From assembly GCF_048537545.1 (NCBI RefSeq), contig NZ_CP183218.1: a DNA stretch of 64,000 nt. The stretch is one strand, 5' to 3'. A program made the position numbers and the translations under genes. The notes under the pieces are model-generated. The model searched no databases, was not told the DNA's origin, and worked only from the letters and a program-made list of their open reading frames with translations. This DNA is from Chania fonticola_B (lineage in GTDB: Bacteria; Pseudomonadota; Gammaproteobacteria; Enterobacterales; Enterobacteriaceae). Each line of letters starts with the position of its first letter. Position 1 is the stretch's first letter. Of the stretch, positions 1 through 8,800 are shown in pieces.

Positions 1-1
1 G

Positions 2-1315
2 ACGGCACAGAAAACGGGTGAACTGCTCGACCGCGCGCAACAAGAAGCGCTAGATGAATTTGACCGTGCCAACCTGCTCGAAATGCGCCGCCAGTATGAC
101 AATGCCGTACTGGTGCCAGAAGCGCTGGTCGAAGCCAAATCCCTTGCCGGTGCGCGCTGCGAACATGCCTGGCGAGCACAACGCCCGGCCAACGACTGGG
201 AAGGTTTTAGCGATAACCTACGCCAGGTGGTCAAGCTAAGCCGTGAAGAGGCGCAGATCCGCGCACAGGCAGCGGGCGTCAGCCGTTATGATGCGTTGCT
301 CAATCTGTATGAGCCTGGCATGCGCAGCAGCGATCTGGACCGTATCTTTGGCGATCTGAAAACCTGGTTGCCCGACCTATTGCAAAAGGTGGTCGCCAAA
401 CAGCAACAGGAGACTTGCCTGATCCCGCAAGGTCCGTTCGATGTCGACACCCAGCGTAAGCTGAGCCTGAGCGTGATGAAACTGCTCGGCTTTGACTTCG
501 ACGGCGGCCGCGTTGACGTTAGTGCTCATCCGTTCTGCGGCGGCGTGCCGGAGGACGTGCGTATCACCACACGCTACAACGAGAAAGAGTTCCTTACCGC
601 GCTACTTGGCATCGTGCATGAAACCGGCCACGCCCGTTATGAACAAAACCTGCCCCGTGAGTGGCTGGGCCAGCCAGTAGCGCAAGCTCGGTCGACAGCG
701 ATCCACGAATCACAAAGCCTGTTCTTTGAAATGCAGCTGGCTCGCGGTAGTGACTTCCTGAAAGTCCTGCGGCCGCTGATCGTCAATCAGTTTGGTGAAC
801 AAGCGGCCCTGGAAGAGAGCAACTTTATTCGCCTTAATCAGCGGGTGAAGCCGGGTCTAATCCGCGTCGATGCCGACGAGGTCAGCTACCCTGCCCATGT
901 GATATTACGCTATGAAATCGAGCGTGCATTGATTGAGGGGGAGATCGAGGTAGAGGACATTCCAGCGCTGTGGAATGAGAAGATGCACAGCTACCTTGGC
1001 CTGGATACCGTGGGCGATTATCGCAACGGCTGTATGCAGGACATCCACTGGACGGACGGTGCCTTTGGTTACTTCCCAACTTACACCTTGGGTGCCATGT
1101 ATGCGGCCCAACTGTTTGACAGTGCACGCAGCGCAATGCCAAAACTGAGCGAAGATATTGCTGCCGGTAATTTAACCGAGCTATTCCATTGGTTACAGCA
1201 AAATATCTGGCGTCACGCCAGCCGTTACCCTACCGATACGTTGATCACCAACGCCACGGGTAAGACGTTAGACCCAAGCTATTTCCGCCGGCATCTGGAA
1301 AGCCGTTACCTGTAA
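2..1315 (+). CDS. M32 family metallocarboxypeptidase (carboxypeptidase Taq type), 5' end outside window
   Basis: The frame is open from base 2, so the N-terminus lies upstream of the window; 437 codons are visible of a family that is usually about 500 residues. Peptidase family M32 removes C-terminal residues from peptides in the cytoplasm using one metal ion. The metal-binding HETGH motif is at bases 617-631 and a downstream IHESQS segment supplies the expected third ligand region (Glu). The conserved C-terminal GDYRNGCMQDIHW and GYFPTY segments are also present. The ATG at 83 is internal, since the frame continues upstream with family-like sequence. A perfect inverted repeat follows the stop codon. 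The family assignment is firm; the physiological substrate is unknown. Confidence 0.93.
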   Translation, partial: TAQKTGELLDRAQQEALDEFDRANLLEMRRQYDNAVLVPEALVEAKSLAGARCEHAWRAQRPANDWEGFSDNLRQVVKLSREEAQIRAQAAGVSRYDALLNLYEPGMRSSDLDRIFGDLKTWLPDLLQKVVAKQQQETCLIPQGPFDVDTQRKLSLSVMKLLGFDFDGGRVDVSAHPFCGGVPEDVRITTRYNEKEFLTALLGIVHETGHARYEQNLPREWLGQPVAQARSTAIHESQSLFFEMQLARGSDFLKVLRPLIVNQFGEQAALEESNFIRLNQRVKPGLIRVDADEVSYPAHVILRYEIERALIEGEIEVEDIPALWNEKMHSYLGLDTVGDYRNGCMQDIHWTDGAFGYFPTYTLGAMYAAQLFDSARSAMPKLSEDIAAGNLTELFHWLQQNIWRHASRYPTDTLITNATGKTLDPSYFRRHLESRYL

Positions 1316-1326
1316 TCTCCGCCCCC

Positions 1327-1367
1327 TCCGTACGTTAAGGTGTTGCTGGTATAACTTAACGTACGGA
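1327..1367. repeat. 13-bp perfect inverted repeat after the carboxypeptidase gene
   Basis: The arms 1327-1339 and 1355-1367 are exactly complementary and enclose a 15-base loop. The stem lies 12 bases after the carboxypeptidase stop and 20 bases before the next start. No run of T follows, so it is not a classical intrinsic terminator. It could be a Rho-assisted terminator, an RNA-stabilising hairpin or an operator for the MBL gene. Confidence 0.7.
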
Positions 1368-1386
1368 TTTGCAAAATAGAGTCCAC

Positions 1387-2187
1387 ATGACTTTAACCAT
1401 CAATGTGTTACTTGAAAATCGCCTGGCTGCCGGGGCGGATAAAGCGTTAATCGCCAAAGCCGGGTTGAGCCTGCTAGTTAAGGATGAATCGGACAGCGTA
1501 CTTTTTGATACCGGGCCGGACGGCAGTTTTTTAAAAAATGCGGCTCAAATGGGGATTAGCCTCAACGACCTGACCGCTACCGTGCTCTCTCATGGCCATT
1601 ACGATCACAGCGGTGGTGTCCCCTGGTTGCCCGATAACAGCAGAATCATTTGCCACCCCGGCGTGCAAGACGTGCGCTATGCCGCCGTTAATCTTCTGGG
1701 CCGTATAAAGAAAATCAAACGGTTATCGCCGGAAGTGGATTACTCGCGCCACGCCATGGAGCTGACCAGAGCCCCAGTGCAAATCAGTGAGCGGTTCCTT
1801 TGGTCCGGTGAAATCGAGGTGCCTACCCCCAAAGCCTACGGCATTATTGAAAATGCGCAACAATCCCCTGATTACATCGCCGATGAAGGTGTGCTGATTT
1901 ATAAATCCGATCGAGGCCTGATAATCATCACTGGCTGCGGCCACCGGGGAATAATCAATATTGTACGGCACTGCCAGAAGATCACCGGTATCGATAAGAT
2001 CCACGCGCTGATTGGCGGCTTTCACCTGAGATATGCCTCACCGCTGCGCTTATTGCAGGTACAGCGTTTTCTCAAACAAATCAAACCCGAGAAAGTGATG
2101 GGTTGCCATTGCACCGGCCCTTGGGGGCAGCTGTGGTTGCCTAATACGATTAGCCCGGCGACGGGGGATAGGATTTCGTTGTTGTAA
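1387..2187 (+). CDS. MBL-fold metallo-hydrolase
   Basis: A 266-residue metallo-beta-lactamase fold protein. The signature SHGHYDHSGG gives metal ligands His69, His71, Asp73 and His74. Downstream are a GCGHRGI segment with a further His and a GGFHL segment with the last His. The arrangement (FDTGPDG near residue 40, GCGHRGI, GGFHL, MGCHCTGP) resembles the subgroup annotated as 7,8-dihydropterin-6-yl-methyl-aminobenzene-phosphate synthase-like hydrolases, but the substrate cannot be read from sequence. I chose the ATG at 1387 over a TTG at 1369 because homology begins with MTLTINVLLEN; the ribosome binding site is weak. It stands alone, with a GC-rich hairpin after its stop at about 2197-2211. 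Confidence 0.85.
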   Translation: MTLTINVLLENRLAAGADKALIAKAGLSLLVKDESDSVLFDTGPDGSFLKNAAQMGISLNDLTATVLSHGHYDHSGGVPWLPDNSRIICHPGVQDVRYAAVNLLGRIKKIKRLSPEVDYSRHAMELTRAPVQISERFLWSGEIEVPTPKAYGIIENAQQSPDYIADEGVLIYKSDRGLIIITGCGHRGIINIVRHCQKITGIDKIHALIGGFHLRYASPLRLLQVQRFLKQIKPEKVMGCHCTGPWGQLWLPNTISPATGDRISLL

Positions 2188-2445
2188 ATCTTCCGGGGCA
2201 TTGCGCCCCAACACGCCTGCCGTAATAGCGTCCCGCCTTATTCTTACCTGTTAGGCTTAATGATGCCACATAGTGCACACCCTATCCTCGAGCGCAGGTG
2301 TTGCAGGCTCGTGGTTTTTACGACTACTTATGTATGTTGTAACTAATGATACCAAGCATAATTACGCTATACAGCATTGACGGAAAGGACGGCCGTCATG
2401 CGATAGCATTTTAGCGCAATTTCAATTGGCTCAATCCACATTTTC

Positions 2446-2784
2446 TTATAGATAAATCATTCGGTCTACGGTTCGTAACGTTGTTTCCCTATGTGCGATT
2501 ATCACTCTGGTGATATTCAACCTCTTTATTGCCACATTTACGAAACGTTCGCTTTCGCTATCGAGAGAACTCGTTGCTTCATCCATGAATAAAATCCCCG
2601 GTTTCCGGTATAGTGCACGCGCAATGAATATACGTTGTTTCTGCCCGCCGGAAAGCCCCTCACCGAGCTCACCTATCAACGTTTCGTAACCCATGGGCAT
2701 TTTCATTATCACATCGTGGATATAGCTAGCCTTGGTGCACTCCACCATCCAAGCTTCGTCCATCTCTTCGGCAAATCTATATCT
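2446..2784 (-). pseudogene. 3' remnant of a peptidase-type ABC exporter of microcins (CvaB/MchF-like)
   Basis: About 113 residues match the C-terminal part of the nucleotide-binding domain of the CvaB/MchF/MceG exporters, which cleave double-glycine leaders and export class II microcins. Visible are the ABC signature LSGGQKQR, the Walker B segment ILFMDEATSSLD and the H-loop region VIIAHRE. The Walker A motif, the membrane domain and the N-terminal C39 peptidase domain are missing. Homology starts abruptly at FAEEMDEAWM, just after an in-frame stop at 2785-2787, and the reading frame there belongs to the truncated microcin precursor. A deletion that joined the microcin gene to the exporter gene explains this arrangement. 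It cannot function as a transporter. Confidence 0.88.
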
Positions 2785-2798
2785 CTAATTTCTCTCAT
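2709..2798 (-). pseudogene. Truncated class IIb microcin precursor (leader start only)
   Basis: A 29-codon ORF opens with MREIRDIDL, matching leaders of class IIb microcins such as E492 and H47, which also begin MREI. It has a strong ribosome binding site (AGGAGG, 9 bases before the ATG). Its ATG overlaps the end of the immunity ORF, whose last codons read ERN-stop, the same overlap seen in the E492 genes mceB-mceA. After residue 9 the sequence is exporter DNA read in a different frame, so the core peptide is lost. What remains is the leader of a deleted gene. Confidence 0.7.
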
Positions 2799-3000
2799 CT
2801 TCTACTTCCTCCTTTTTTTGAAAAAAAACGAATACAAAGCCCACAAAAAAACAACCAAATAGTACAGTTAAAAGATTAATAATATTATTTGAATTAAGAT
2901 TATTACCTATAAAGTTACCTCCTGAGAAAATAAGGAATACATATGTTGAGATTCGCATCCAGTTATTAATGAAGCGGTGAGTGAAAATTTTTATCTTCAT
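2785..3000 (-). CDS. Putative microcin immunity protein
   Basis: A 71-residue, very hydrophobic and AT-rich protein. Two membrane segments are apparent (about residues 14-34 and 41-61), followed by a charged tail rich in Lys and Glu. It has a good ribosome binding site (GGGAGA, 4 bases before the ATG). Its C-terminus ends in ERN and overlaps the ATG of the truncated microcin precursor by 14 bases, the arrangement known for class IIb microcin immunity genes. Immunity proteins of this class sit in the inner membrane and protect the producer. Unlike its neighbours this gene is intact, so it could still protect against the lost microcin or a relative. The call rests on position, overlap and topology rather than on clear sequence identity. 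Confidence 0.65.
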   Translation of the reverse strand: MKIKIFTHRFINNWMRISTYVFLIFSGGNFIGNNLNSNNIINLLTVLFGCFFVGFVFVFFQKKEEVEDERN

Positions 3001-3101
3001 AAAATCTCCCTTTTCGCATAAAACAAAAAAGTTAAATTTACATCAAGGTTTTTTGTTTATATTTAAAGAAACCACATTAGCCATACTGGACCTAAAATTT
3101 A

Positions 3102-3341
3102 TCACACAATATCTCGAGCCTGCTCATTTCCCAAGACTTGACGCGTTACGTCAGTTAATACCTGGAGCAACAAAGTTTCAGCGACATCCCATGAAACATG
3201 CTCTATGGCTGAAACTAGTTGGATCGCTTCCTTGAGAACAAACTGTTTGACTTCATCGACCTTCCTCTGCTCCAAAAACGTATGCAGTAAGATGTCACCA
3301 AACACAACACTTCTCAAATCTTCGAGTGTCTTGCAAGACAT
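3102..3341 (-). CDS. Small helical protein, faintly YmgB/AriR-like
   Basis: A 79-residue protein predicted to be mainly helical, with the pattern KEAIQLVSAIEHVS...LLLQVLTDVT. This resembles, at low level, the helical core of YmgB/AriR, a small protein that in E. coli influences biofilm and acid resistance through the Rcs system. Its ATG overlaps the stop of a 32-residue ORF as TGATG, and no ribosome binding site is visible, so it is probably translated by reinitiation. The DNA is AT-rich relative to the chromosome around it. The family suggestion is an inference; the safe call is a hypothetical protein in a coupled pair. Confidence 0.5.
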   Translation of the reverse strand: MSCKTLEDLRSVVFGDILLHTFLEQRKVDEVKQFVLKEAIQLVSAIEHVSWDVAETLLLQVLTDVTRQVLGNEQARDIV

Positions 3342-3439
3342 CAGACGATCGAATCCGTGATCATAGTCATATGGGCCAGTACAAAAAAGGCCGTCCCCAT
3401 TGCAGTCCTCTTAATGGCTATTAATTGTAGCCTCTCCAT
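3341..3439 (-). CDS. 32-residue small ORF coupled to the downstream small gene
   Basis: A short ORF beginning MERLQLIAIKR with a hydrophobic middle (about residues 14-28). It is preceded by GAGGAA at good spacing. Its TGA shares one base with the ATG of the next gene (TGATG), typical of translational coupling, and that next gene has no binding site of its own. This supports real translation even though the peptide has no recognised relative. It may be a leader peptide or a small membrane protein. Confidence 0.45.
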   Translation of the reverse strand: MERLQLIAIKRTAMGTAFFVLAHMTMITDSIV

Positions 3440-4121
3440 AATTATTCCTCATATAAAGAGTGTCCAATTTTCAGTCGCCGATTGCAGGTCAGGCCTCAGC
3501 ATTTTCCATCAGCACCTTATTAACATACCAGCTTTCACCACAAAATTAAGCCCTCTGGCTTTGTATTAAATAGACCAAGGCCAAAAACTGGACGCCATCA
3601 CCTACTGATCATTTCTTATACAGTAAAACATTAATGGGATTATGTAAATTATTTTTTTACAATATTTTCATGCCACTCAACTTACTGATTTTTATTAAAT
3701 TAAACCTTAAATTACTCTAGTTTTAATCTACTCAGTATGAGCGGGCACGCGATATGTCTCGCCTGGAAAAAACGGATGGGAACCTGAAACTGCAACATAA
3801 ATCGGAATTATCTTTTTCATTTCGGAATACCTATCTCCCTTTAATACTGCTCCATACTCACTAAGCTCAACTTACTTATACTGTTATCCCAAAGCGCATA
3901 ACAGCAGTTGCTATCGAAAGGATGATGTAGCTACGACCGTTAAGCACATCGACGCACGAATTCACAGCGTATCAGCGTTCAACATCATCCCCACTAATGG
4001 CTAAGTTATAAGAAGCAATTACGGCTACGACTACTACGATCGCACTTCGACTTTACACCTAGCTTAGCCCCTCCTCCCTGACCGATCACATATACTAGCG
4101 ATAACCTCCCCTAATCGCTCG
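3440..4121. other. AT-rich stretch without a firm gene
   Basis: Apart from the possible 30-residue peptide gene at 3728-3820, I see no coding potential, RNA gene or strong hairpin here. Runs of A and T are frequent up to about 3720. From about 3900 the composition becomes more even and leads into the asr control region. It reads as decayed accessory DNA at the edge of the microcin remnant. Confidence 0.6.
3728..3820 (-). CDS. Candidate 30-residue peptide
   Basis: An ORF starting MKKIIPIYVAVSG and ending PAHTE. The upstream DNA offers a purine-rich GGGAGATAGG as ribosome binding site 7-9 bases before the ATG. The peptide has a basic start, a short hydrophobic stretch and a Pro/Gly/Phe-rich middle. 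I do not recognise it. The binding site is the main reason to list it. Confidence 0.35.
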   Translation of the reverse strand: MKKIIPIYVAVSGSHPFFPGETYRVPAHTE

Positions 4122-4135
4122 TACATTAGGTTACA
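4122..4135 (+). promoter_or_regulatory. RstA box upstream of asr
   Basis: TACATTAGGTTACA matches the RstA consensus TACATNTNGTTACA at all but one fixed position. In E. coli the RstA/RstB system activates asr at low pH. A -10-like TAAGAT lies at 4178-4183, so the box sits upstream of the core promoter as expected for an activator site. Confidence 0.75.
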
Positions 4136-4239
4136 CGCCGAAACCAATCACTCACGGAAAGTATTCTTCTGTTTGCATAAGATTGTTTCAACGGCCCCGC
4201 AGTGGGGTTACAAACCAACAGATAGTTGAGGATCTACCG

Positions 4240-4530
4240 ATGAAAAAAGTATTAGCTCTGGTTGTTGCCGCTGCAATGGGCTTGTCATCTATCGCTTTCG
4301 CCGCTGAGGCCGCCGCTCCTGCTGCTGCACCAGCCGCCACTACCCAAGCCGCACCAGCGAAAACCACCCACGTGAAAAAACATCACGCCAAGAAAACGAC
4401 CGAGCAAAAAGCTCAGGCAGCCAAGAAGCATCACAATGCCAACGGTAAAAAAGCCCCGGCCCAGAAAGCTCAAGCAGCTAAAAAGCATCACAAAAAATCC
4501 AGCAACAAAGCAGCAACTCCGGCAGCCTGA
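4240..4530 (+). CDS. asr: Acid shock protein Asr
   Basis: A 96-residue exported protein with a clear signal peptide (cleavage after about residue 21, SSIAFA). An Ala/Pro stretch follows, then Lys/His-rich repeats (KKHHAKK, QKAQAAKKHH twice). Asr is a periplasmic, intrinsically disordered, highly basic protein made in large amount at acid pH. E. coli Asr is 102 residues with the same layout. The start at 4240 is chosen because the signal peptide MKKVLALVVAAAM begins there, after TGAGGA; the longer frame from 4183 is less likely. An RstA box lies upstream, and a strong terminator follows before ydgU. Confidence 0.95.
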   Translation: MKKVLALVVAAAMGLSSIAFAAEAAAPAAAPAATTQAAPAKTTHVKKHHAKKTTEQKAQAAKKHHNANGKKAPAQKAQAAKKHHKKSSNKAATPAA

Positions 4531-4580
4531 TAGTCAACCGGCGTGAGGCACCCCTCACCTGTTCTGGCAAGCGTTGTCCA

Positions 4581-4607
4581 ACACCCGGTTCACCGGGTGT
4601 TTTTTTA
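4581..4607 (+). terminator. Intrinsic terminator of asr
   Basis: Stem 4581-4588 pairs with 4593-4600 (ACACCCGG/CCGGGTGT) around TTCA, followed by seven T (the last stem T plus the run). Confidence 0.92.
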
Positions 4608-4620
4608 TCGGGGGTTGTCT

Positions 4621-4701
4621 ATGCTGCGTCGCTATCGGTTCGAAATCATCCTTGGCACCCTGATCGTTTGCGGGCTCATCGCCAGCTTTTTTTATCTGTA
4701 A
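4621..4701 (+). CDS. ydgU: Small membrane protein YdgU
   Basis: A 26-codon ORF, MLRRYRFEIILGTLIVCGLI followed by ASFFYL. It has a basic start and a single membrane segment. In E. coli the 27-residue protein YdgU lies at the same place between asr and ydgD and, from memory, has a similar RYRFE start. A ribosome binding site (GGGGGT) precedes the ATG. It lies just past the asr terminator, so it is probably expressed by read-through of the acid-induced transcript. Its function is unknown. Confidence 0.72.
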   Translation: MLRRYRFEIILGTLIVCGLIASFFYL

Positions 4702-4826
4702 TCTCCGATTTTTCTCAGGAAATTATCGGAAAATCAATCACCGACCATCTACACCGCGGCTAAATCAGTCTATAGTTAGCATTCAGTGTGTCTATGGATG
4801 ATCCGAATTTGTCAGGCAAGAAACCT

Positions 4827-5648
4827 ATGCGCATCTCTGTTTTACTGTTGTTGTGCTCATTTCCTTTGGCTTTATCCCATTCTGCGCATGCTGATAGCCC
4901 TTCCGAGGCGTCTGCTGCCGATCAAACCCGTCTGTTTTTTGGCAAAGATAACCGTATTAAAGTCACCGAAACCAGCGGTTGGCCGTGGCAGGCTATTGGC
5001 CAGGTAGAAACCGCCAGTGGTAACCTGTGTACCGCTACGCTGATCTCTCCCCATCTGGCGCTAACCGCAGGCCACTGCGTACTGGCCCCTCCTGGCAATC
5101 TTGATAAGGCCGTGGCGCTGCGCTTTATTTCCGGTAGCAAAGGCTGGCAATACCAGACGGAAAATATAGAAACGCTGGTCGATAAGTCATTAGGTAAAAA
5201 GCTGAAGGCGGATGGCGACGGCTGGATCGTGCCACCAGCGGCGGCAGCGTATGATTTTGCGTTGATCAGGCTAAAAGATAACAAACCGCTGGCGATTAAA
5301 CCGTTGCCATTATGGCAAGGTGACGGAAAAGCGTTAACGCAAACCTTAAAGTTGGCAAAGCGCCTGGTCACCCAGGCCGGTTATCCAGAAGATCATCTGG
5401 ACGATCTGTACAGCCATCAAAATTGTAAAGTCACCGGTTGGGCACAACAAGGCGTGTTATCACACCAGTGCGACACCTTACCCGGTGACAGCGGCTCCCC
5501 ATTGATATTGAAGACCGCAGAAGGCTGGCGACTTATCGCTATCCAAAGTTCTGCACCCGCAGCACAAGACCGCTACCGGGCCGATAACCGCGCACTGTCA
5601 GTTACCGGCATTCGCGATGCTTTGGATCTCTTAGCCGCAGGAAAATAA
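4827..5648 (+). CDS. ydgD: Exported trypsin-like serine protease YdgD
   Basis: A 273-residue protein with a signal peptide ending near SHSAHA. All three elements of a chymotrypsin-fold catalytic triad are present: His in LTAGHC, Asp in YDFALIRL and Ser in LPGDSGSPL. Length and sequence match E. coli YdgD (273 residues), including the segment KADGDGWIVPPAAA. The start at 4827 gives a canonical signal peptide (MRISVLLLLC); an ATG at 4788 would add 13 residues before it and is less likely. The position after asr-ydgU is as in E. coli. It should act in the periplasm on an unknown substrate. A very long hairpin follows the stop. Confidence 0.9.
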   Translation: MRISVLLLLCSFPLALSHSAHADSPSEASAADQTRLFFGKDNRIKVTETSGWPWQAIGQVETASGNLCTATLISPHLALTAGHCVLAPPGNLDKAVALRFISGSKGWQYQTENIETLVDKSLGKKLKADGDGWIVPPAAAAYDFALIRLKDNKPLAIKPLPLWQGDGKALTQTLKLAKRLVTQAGYPEDHLDDLYSHQNCKVTGWAQQGVLSHQCDTLPGDSGSPLILKTAEGWRLIAIQSSAPAAQDRYRADNRALSVTGIRDALDLLAAGK

Positions 5649-5654
5649 TCCTTT

Positions 5655-5711
5655 CACATTACACAGGCCAACGTTGCCCCACTACAGAGTAACGTTGGCC
5701 TGTGTAGTGTG
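5655..5711. repeat. 21-bp inverted repeat after ydgD
   Basis: The arms 5655-5675 and 5691-5711 pair over 21 bases with one G-U and no mismatch, around a 15-base loop. No T run follows on either strand. It lies 7 bases after the ydgD stop and about 140 bases before the A-T-R synthetase, so it probably ends or stabilises the ydgD transcript. Confidence 0.8.
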
Positions 5712-5853
5712 CTGCCATTGATCTGACCTCCAGCCATAACGTATAGCAAAATTACTGATTTTCAATCAAAAAAAATAATACATTTGAATTTTTTAAAACG
5801 TTCTACACTCTATTGATACCGCAAAATTGCCGTATTTATCGGAGAGAAATACA

Positions 5854-8800
5854 GTGGATACTAAATTCAATCCCTCCCCTGAATTGTCATCCCATCAACC
5901 TACCGGATTCCTTCAGCGTTTTTTTATGCAAGTTGATAACCTCCCCGATAAAATAGCCATTATTACACCTGAAAAAATGCTTACATATCATGCTCTGGCT
6001 AAACAGGCAGAAATTATTGCACAAGTCTTACAGAGCAAAGGGGTTACTCGGGAGACGCCAGTCGCTATTCTTTTATCCCCAGGAATTGAACAGATTATCA
6101 GCCAAATAGGTATCCTGATAGCTCATGGAAGTTGTGTTCCTTTGGATCCCAATATGCCTGAGGATCGACTTAACGACATGCTGAACGATTTACAGATTCA
6201 GTGGACAATAGTAACTTCACGGGAAAAACATAAAAACCTTCATACTACGCTGCTTGACTTTCATGACTTAACATTAAACCAGCAGCATATCAATAGTACT
6301 TATGATGACATATCACCAGAACACCGGACCCATATTTTATTTACATCCGGAACCACGGGAAAACCCAAGGCCGTTGAAATTGAAGCTAAAGGGATTTTAC
6401 GCTTGGTTGTTAATACCCACTATATTAACTTCACTACCGATGATCGTATCGCTTGTATCGCCAACCCAACTTTTGATGCATCCCTATTTGAAATTTGGGG
6501 GGCATTACTTAATGGAGCGACCACGGTTATCATTCCCAAAGAAGACGTTCTGAATATCCAGTATTTTCAGCAGGAACTGATCAGACAAGAAATAACCATT
6601 ATGTTTATTACCGCTTCTCTGTTTAATCTGGTCGCTACAACGTTCCCTCAAGCATTCCGTTTTTTTCGTTACCTATTGGTGGGCGGCGAAGCACTGAACC
6701 CCCATACTCTTAAGCTTATTCTGGATACCGATCCTCCTCAGCACCTTCTTAATGGGTACGGCCCCACAGAAAGTACTACATTTGCATTGACCCATGATAT
6801 TCAATCAGATGATTTAACCAGCGGCAGTGTTCCCATAGGTAAACCTATTGATCGCACGACTGCTTTCATCCTTGATGATTGTCTGCAACCGGTAGTACAA
6901 GGAGATATCGGTCACTTGTACATTGGCGGGGATGGTTTGGCTCGTGGTTATTGGAATCGAGATGCGCTGAACAAAGAACGATTTGTTAACGTCAGTTTGC
7001 CTGGTTACTCAACCCCTGTGAGACTTTACCAAACAGGAGATTTTAGTCTGCAACGTGACGATGGCGTTTTTATGTATTACGGCCGCATTGATAACCAAGT
7101 CAAGATACGCGGACATCGTATTGAATTAGAGGAAATTGAATGTCAGGTTATAAAAAGTGGTCAAGTGAAAGCAACCTCTGTTATTTTAGTGAAAAAAGAG
7201 AATGCAGAACCCTTCTTGGCAGCATTTATCGTTCCACTTAACCCCTGCAGTTTTAAGACAGATATTCTGGATAAAAATTTACACCAATACTTGCCAGAGT
7301 ATATGTTACCCCGCTTGTTTATCGTTGACACAATTCCGCTAACACCAACCGGAAAAACCGATAAACAACGGCTGTTAATGCAATTGGTAGAAAGCACAGT
7401 AACAATTGAAAGACCTGATATGTTCAACGATACGGAATATGCACTATTGCTTATCTGGCGAAAAGTTCTGAATAAGGCGGAGATTGATTTGGATGACAAT
7501 TTTTTTCAACTTGGTGGCAGTTCATTACAGGCAGCAAGCTTAGTCATTGAGTTGGGTCGGCAATTCACCCGTCATTTTTCGGTACAAACACTCTATGATG
7601 CGCCTACGTTACGAAAATTGGCCAATATAATTTCACAAAAAAACGTAACTCACCAACAGGATGAGGTTGCTCAGTGGCTGCAGGATGCTAAGTTGCCGGA
7701 TGATATCCAAGCATTATCAGGGGCCCTTCAAAATTGGAGCATTTTAAAAGATGCAACGGTTATGTTGACCGGCGCGACTGGTTACCTAGGTGCATTCTTT
7801 TTGCGCGATCTATTGGCGGCACCCAATATTAAGCAGATCATTTGTCTTATTCGTGCATCCGATGAGATGACTGCTCGCCTACGGATTAAACAAAACCTCT
7901 TGCAATATGGTTTGTGGGACCCGGCATTTAATCAGCGTATTACTATCATTACTGGCGATTTGTCTCTTCCAAAATTGGGGCTAAGTGATGACCTCTATCA
8001 TAGCTTGGCTGTTGAGAGCGATGTAATATTTCATCTTGGCGCACATGTAAATTACATCCAGCCTTATCAAGCACATCGAGCCGGTAATATTGAAGGAACG
8101 CTGAATATTTTACGCCTGGCTACACAGAGTAAACCTAAACCATTGCACTATGTATCAACTATCGCTGCCTATGGTCCTGCTGGACTATTTAATAAAGTAT
8201 CGCGCATTTATGAGAACGATGATTTAAAACCCTTCCTTGAAGGCCTGAAATATGACTCAGGATATTCACAAAGCCAATGGATTGTCGAACAGTTTGTCTG
8301 GGAGGCTAAAAATCGAGGGATCCCGTTATCGGTGTATCGTCCCGGATTTATTATAGGGGACAGCATAAACGGCAGAGGAAATCCGAAAGATTTTGTTTCC
8401 CGCTTGATCAGAGGCTGCATTGCGATCGGTGCTTACCCTATCCTTCCCCATCAACGCAAAGAGTTTATTCCTGTTGATTATGTCAGTGCAGCACTATTAA
8501 CCATCGCAAAGGATAACAATAATCTTGGGCAGGCTTATCACTTGGTTCCTCCAAACAATGCTCAATCCATCGACCTGGATCACTTCTTCGAATTGATATG
8601 CAAAAGCGGGTATCAGCTGCAAAAACTTCCATACTCTGAGTGGATTACAAGGCTGGATGCCGATCCCGGACTTTATGATAACCCTCTAATGCCGTTACTC
8701 CCAATGCTGTCCGAGACGGTTTACCAAAAACAGACTCGTTGGGAAGTGTACGAAAACATGCCAGCCTATGACGCCAGCAATACACAAGCGGCTCTGGCGA

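Noticed and set aside
3357..3569. A 70-codon plus-strand ORF in the accessory island
   Set aside because: No ribosome binding site, and it overlaps on the other strand the better supported coupled pair and its promoter region.
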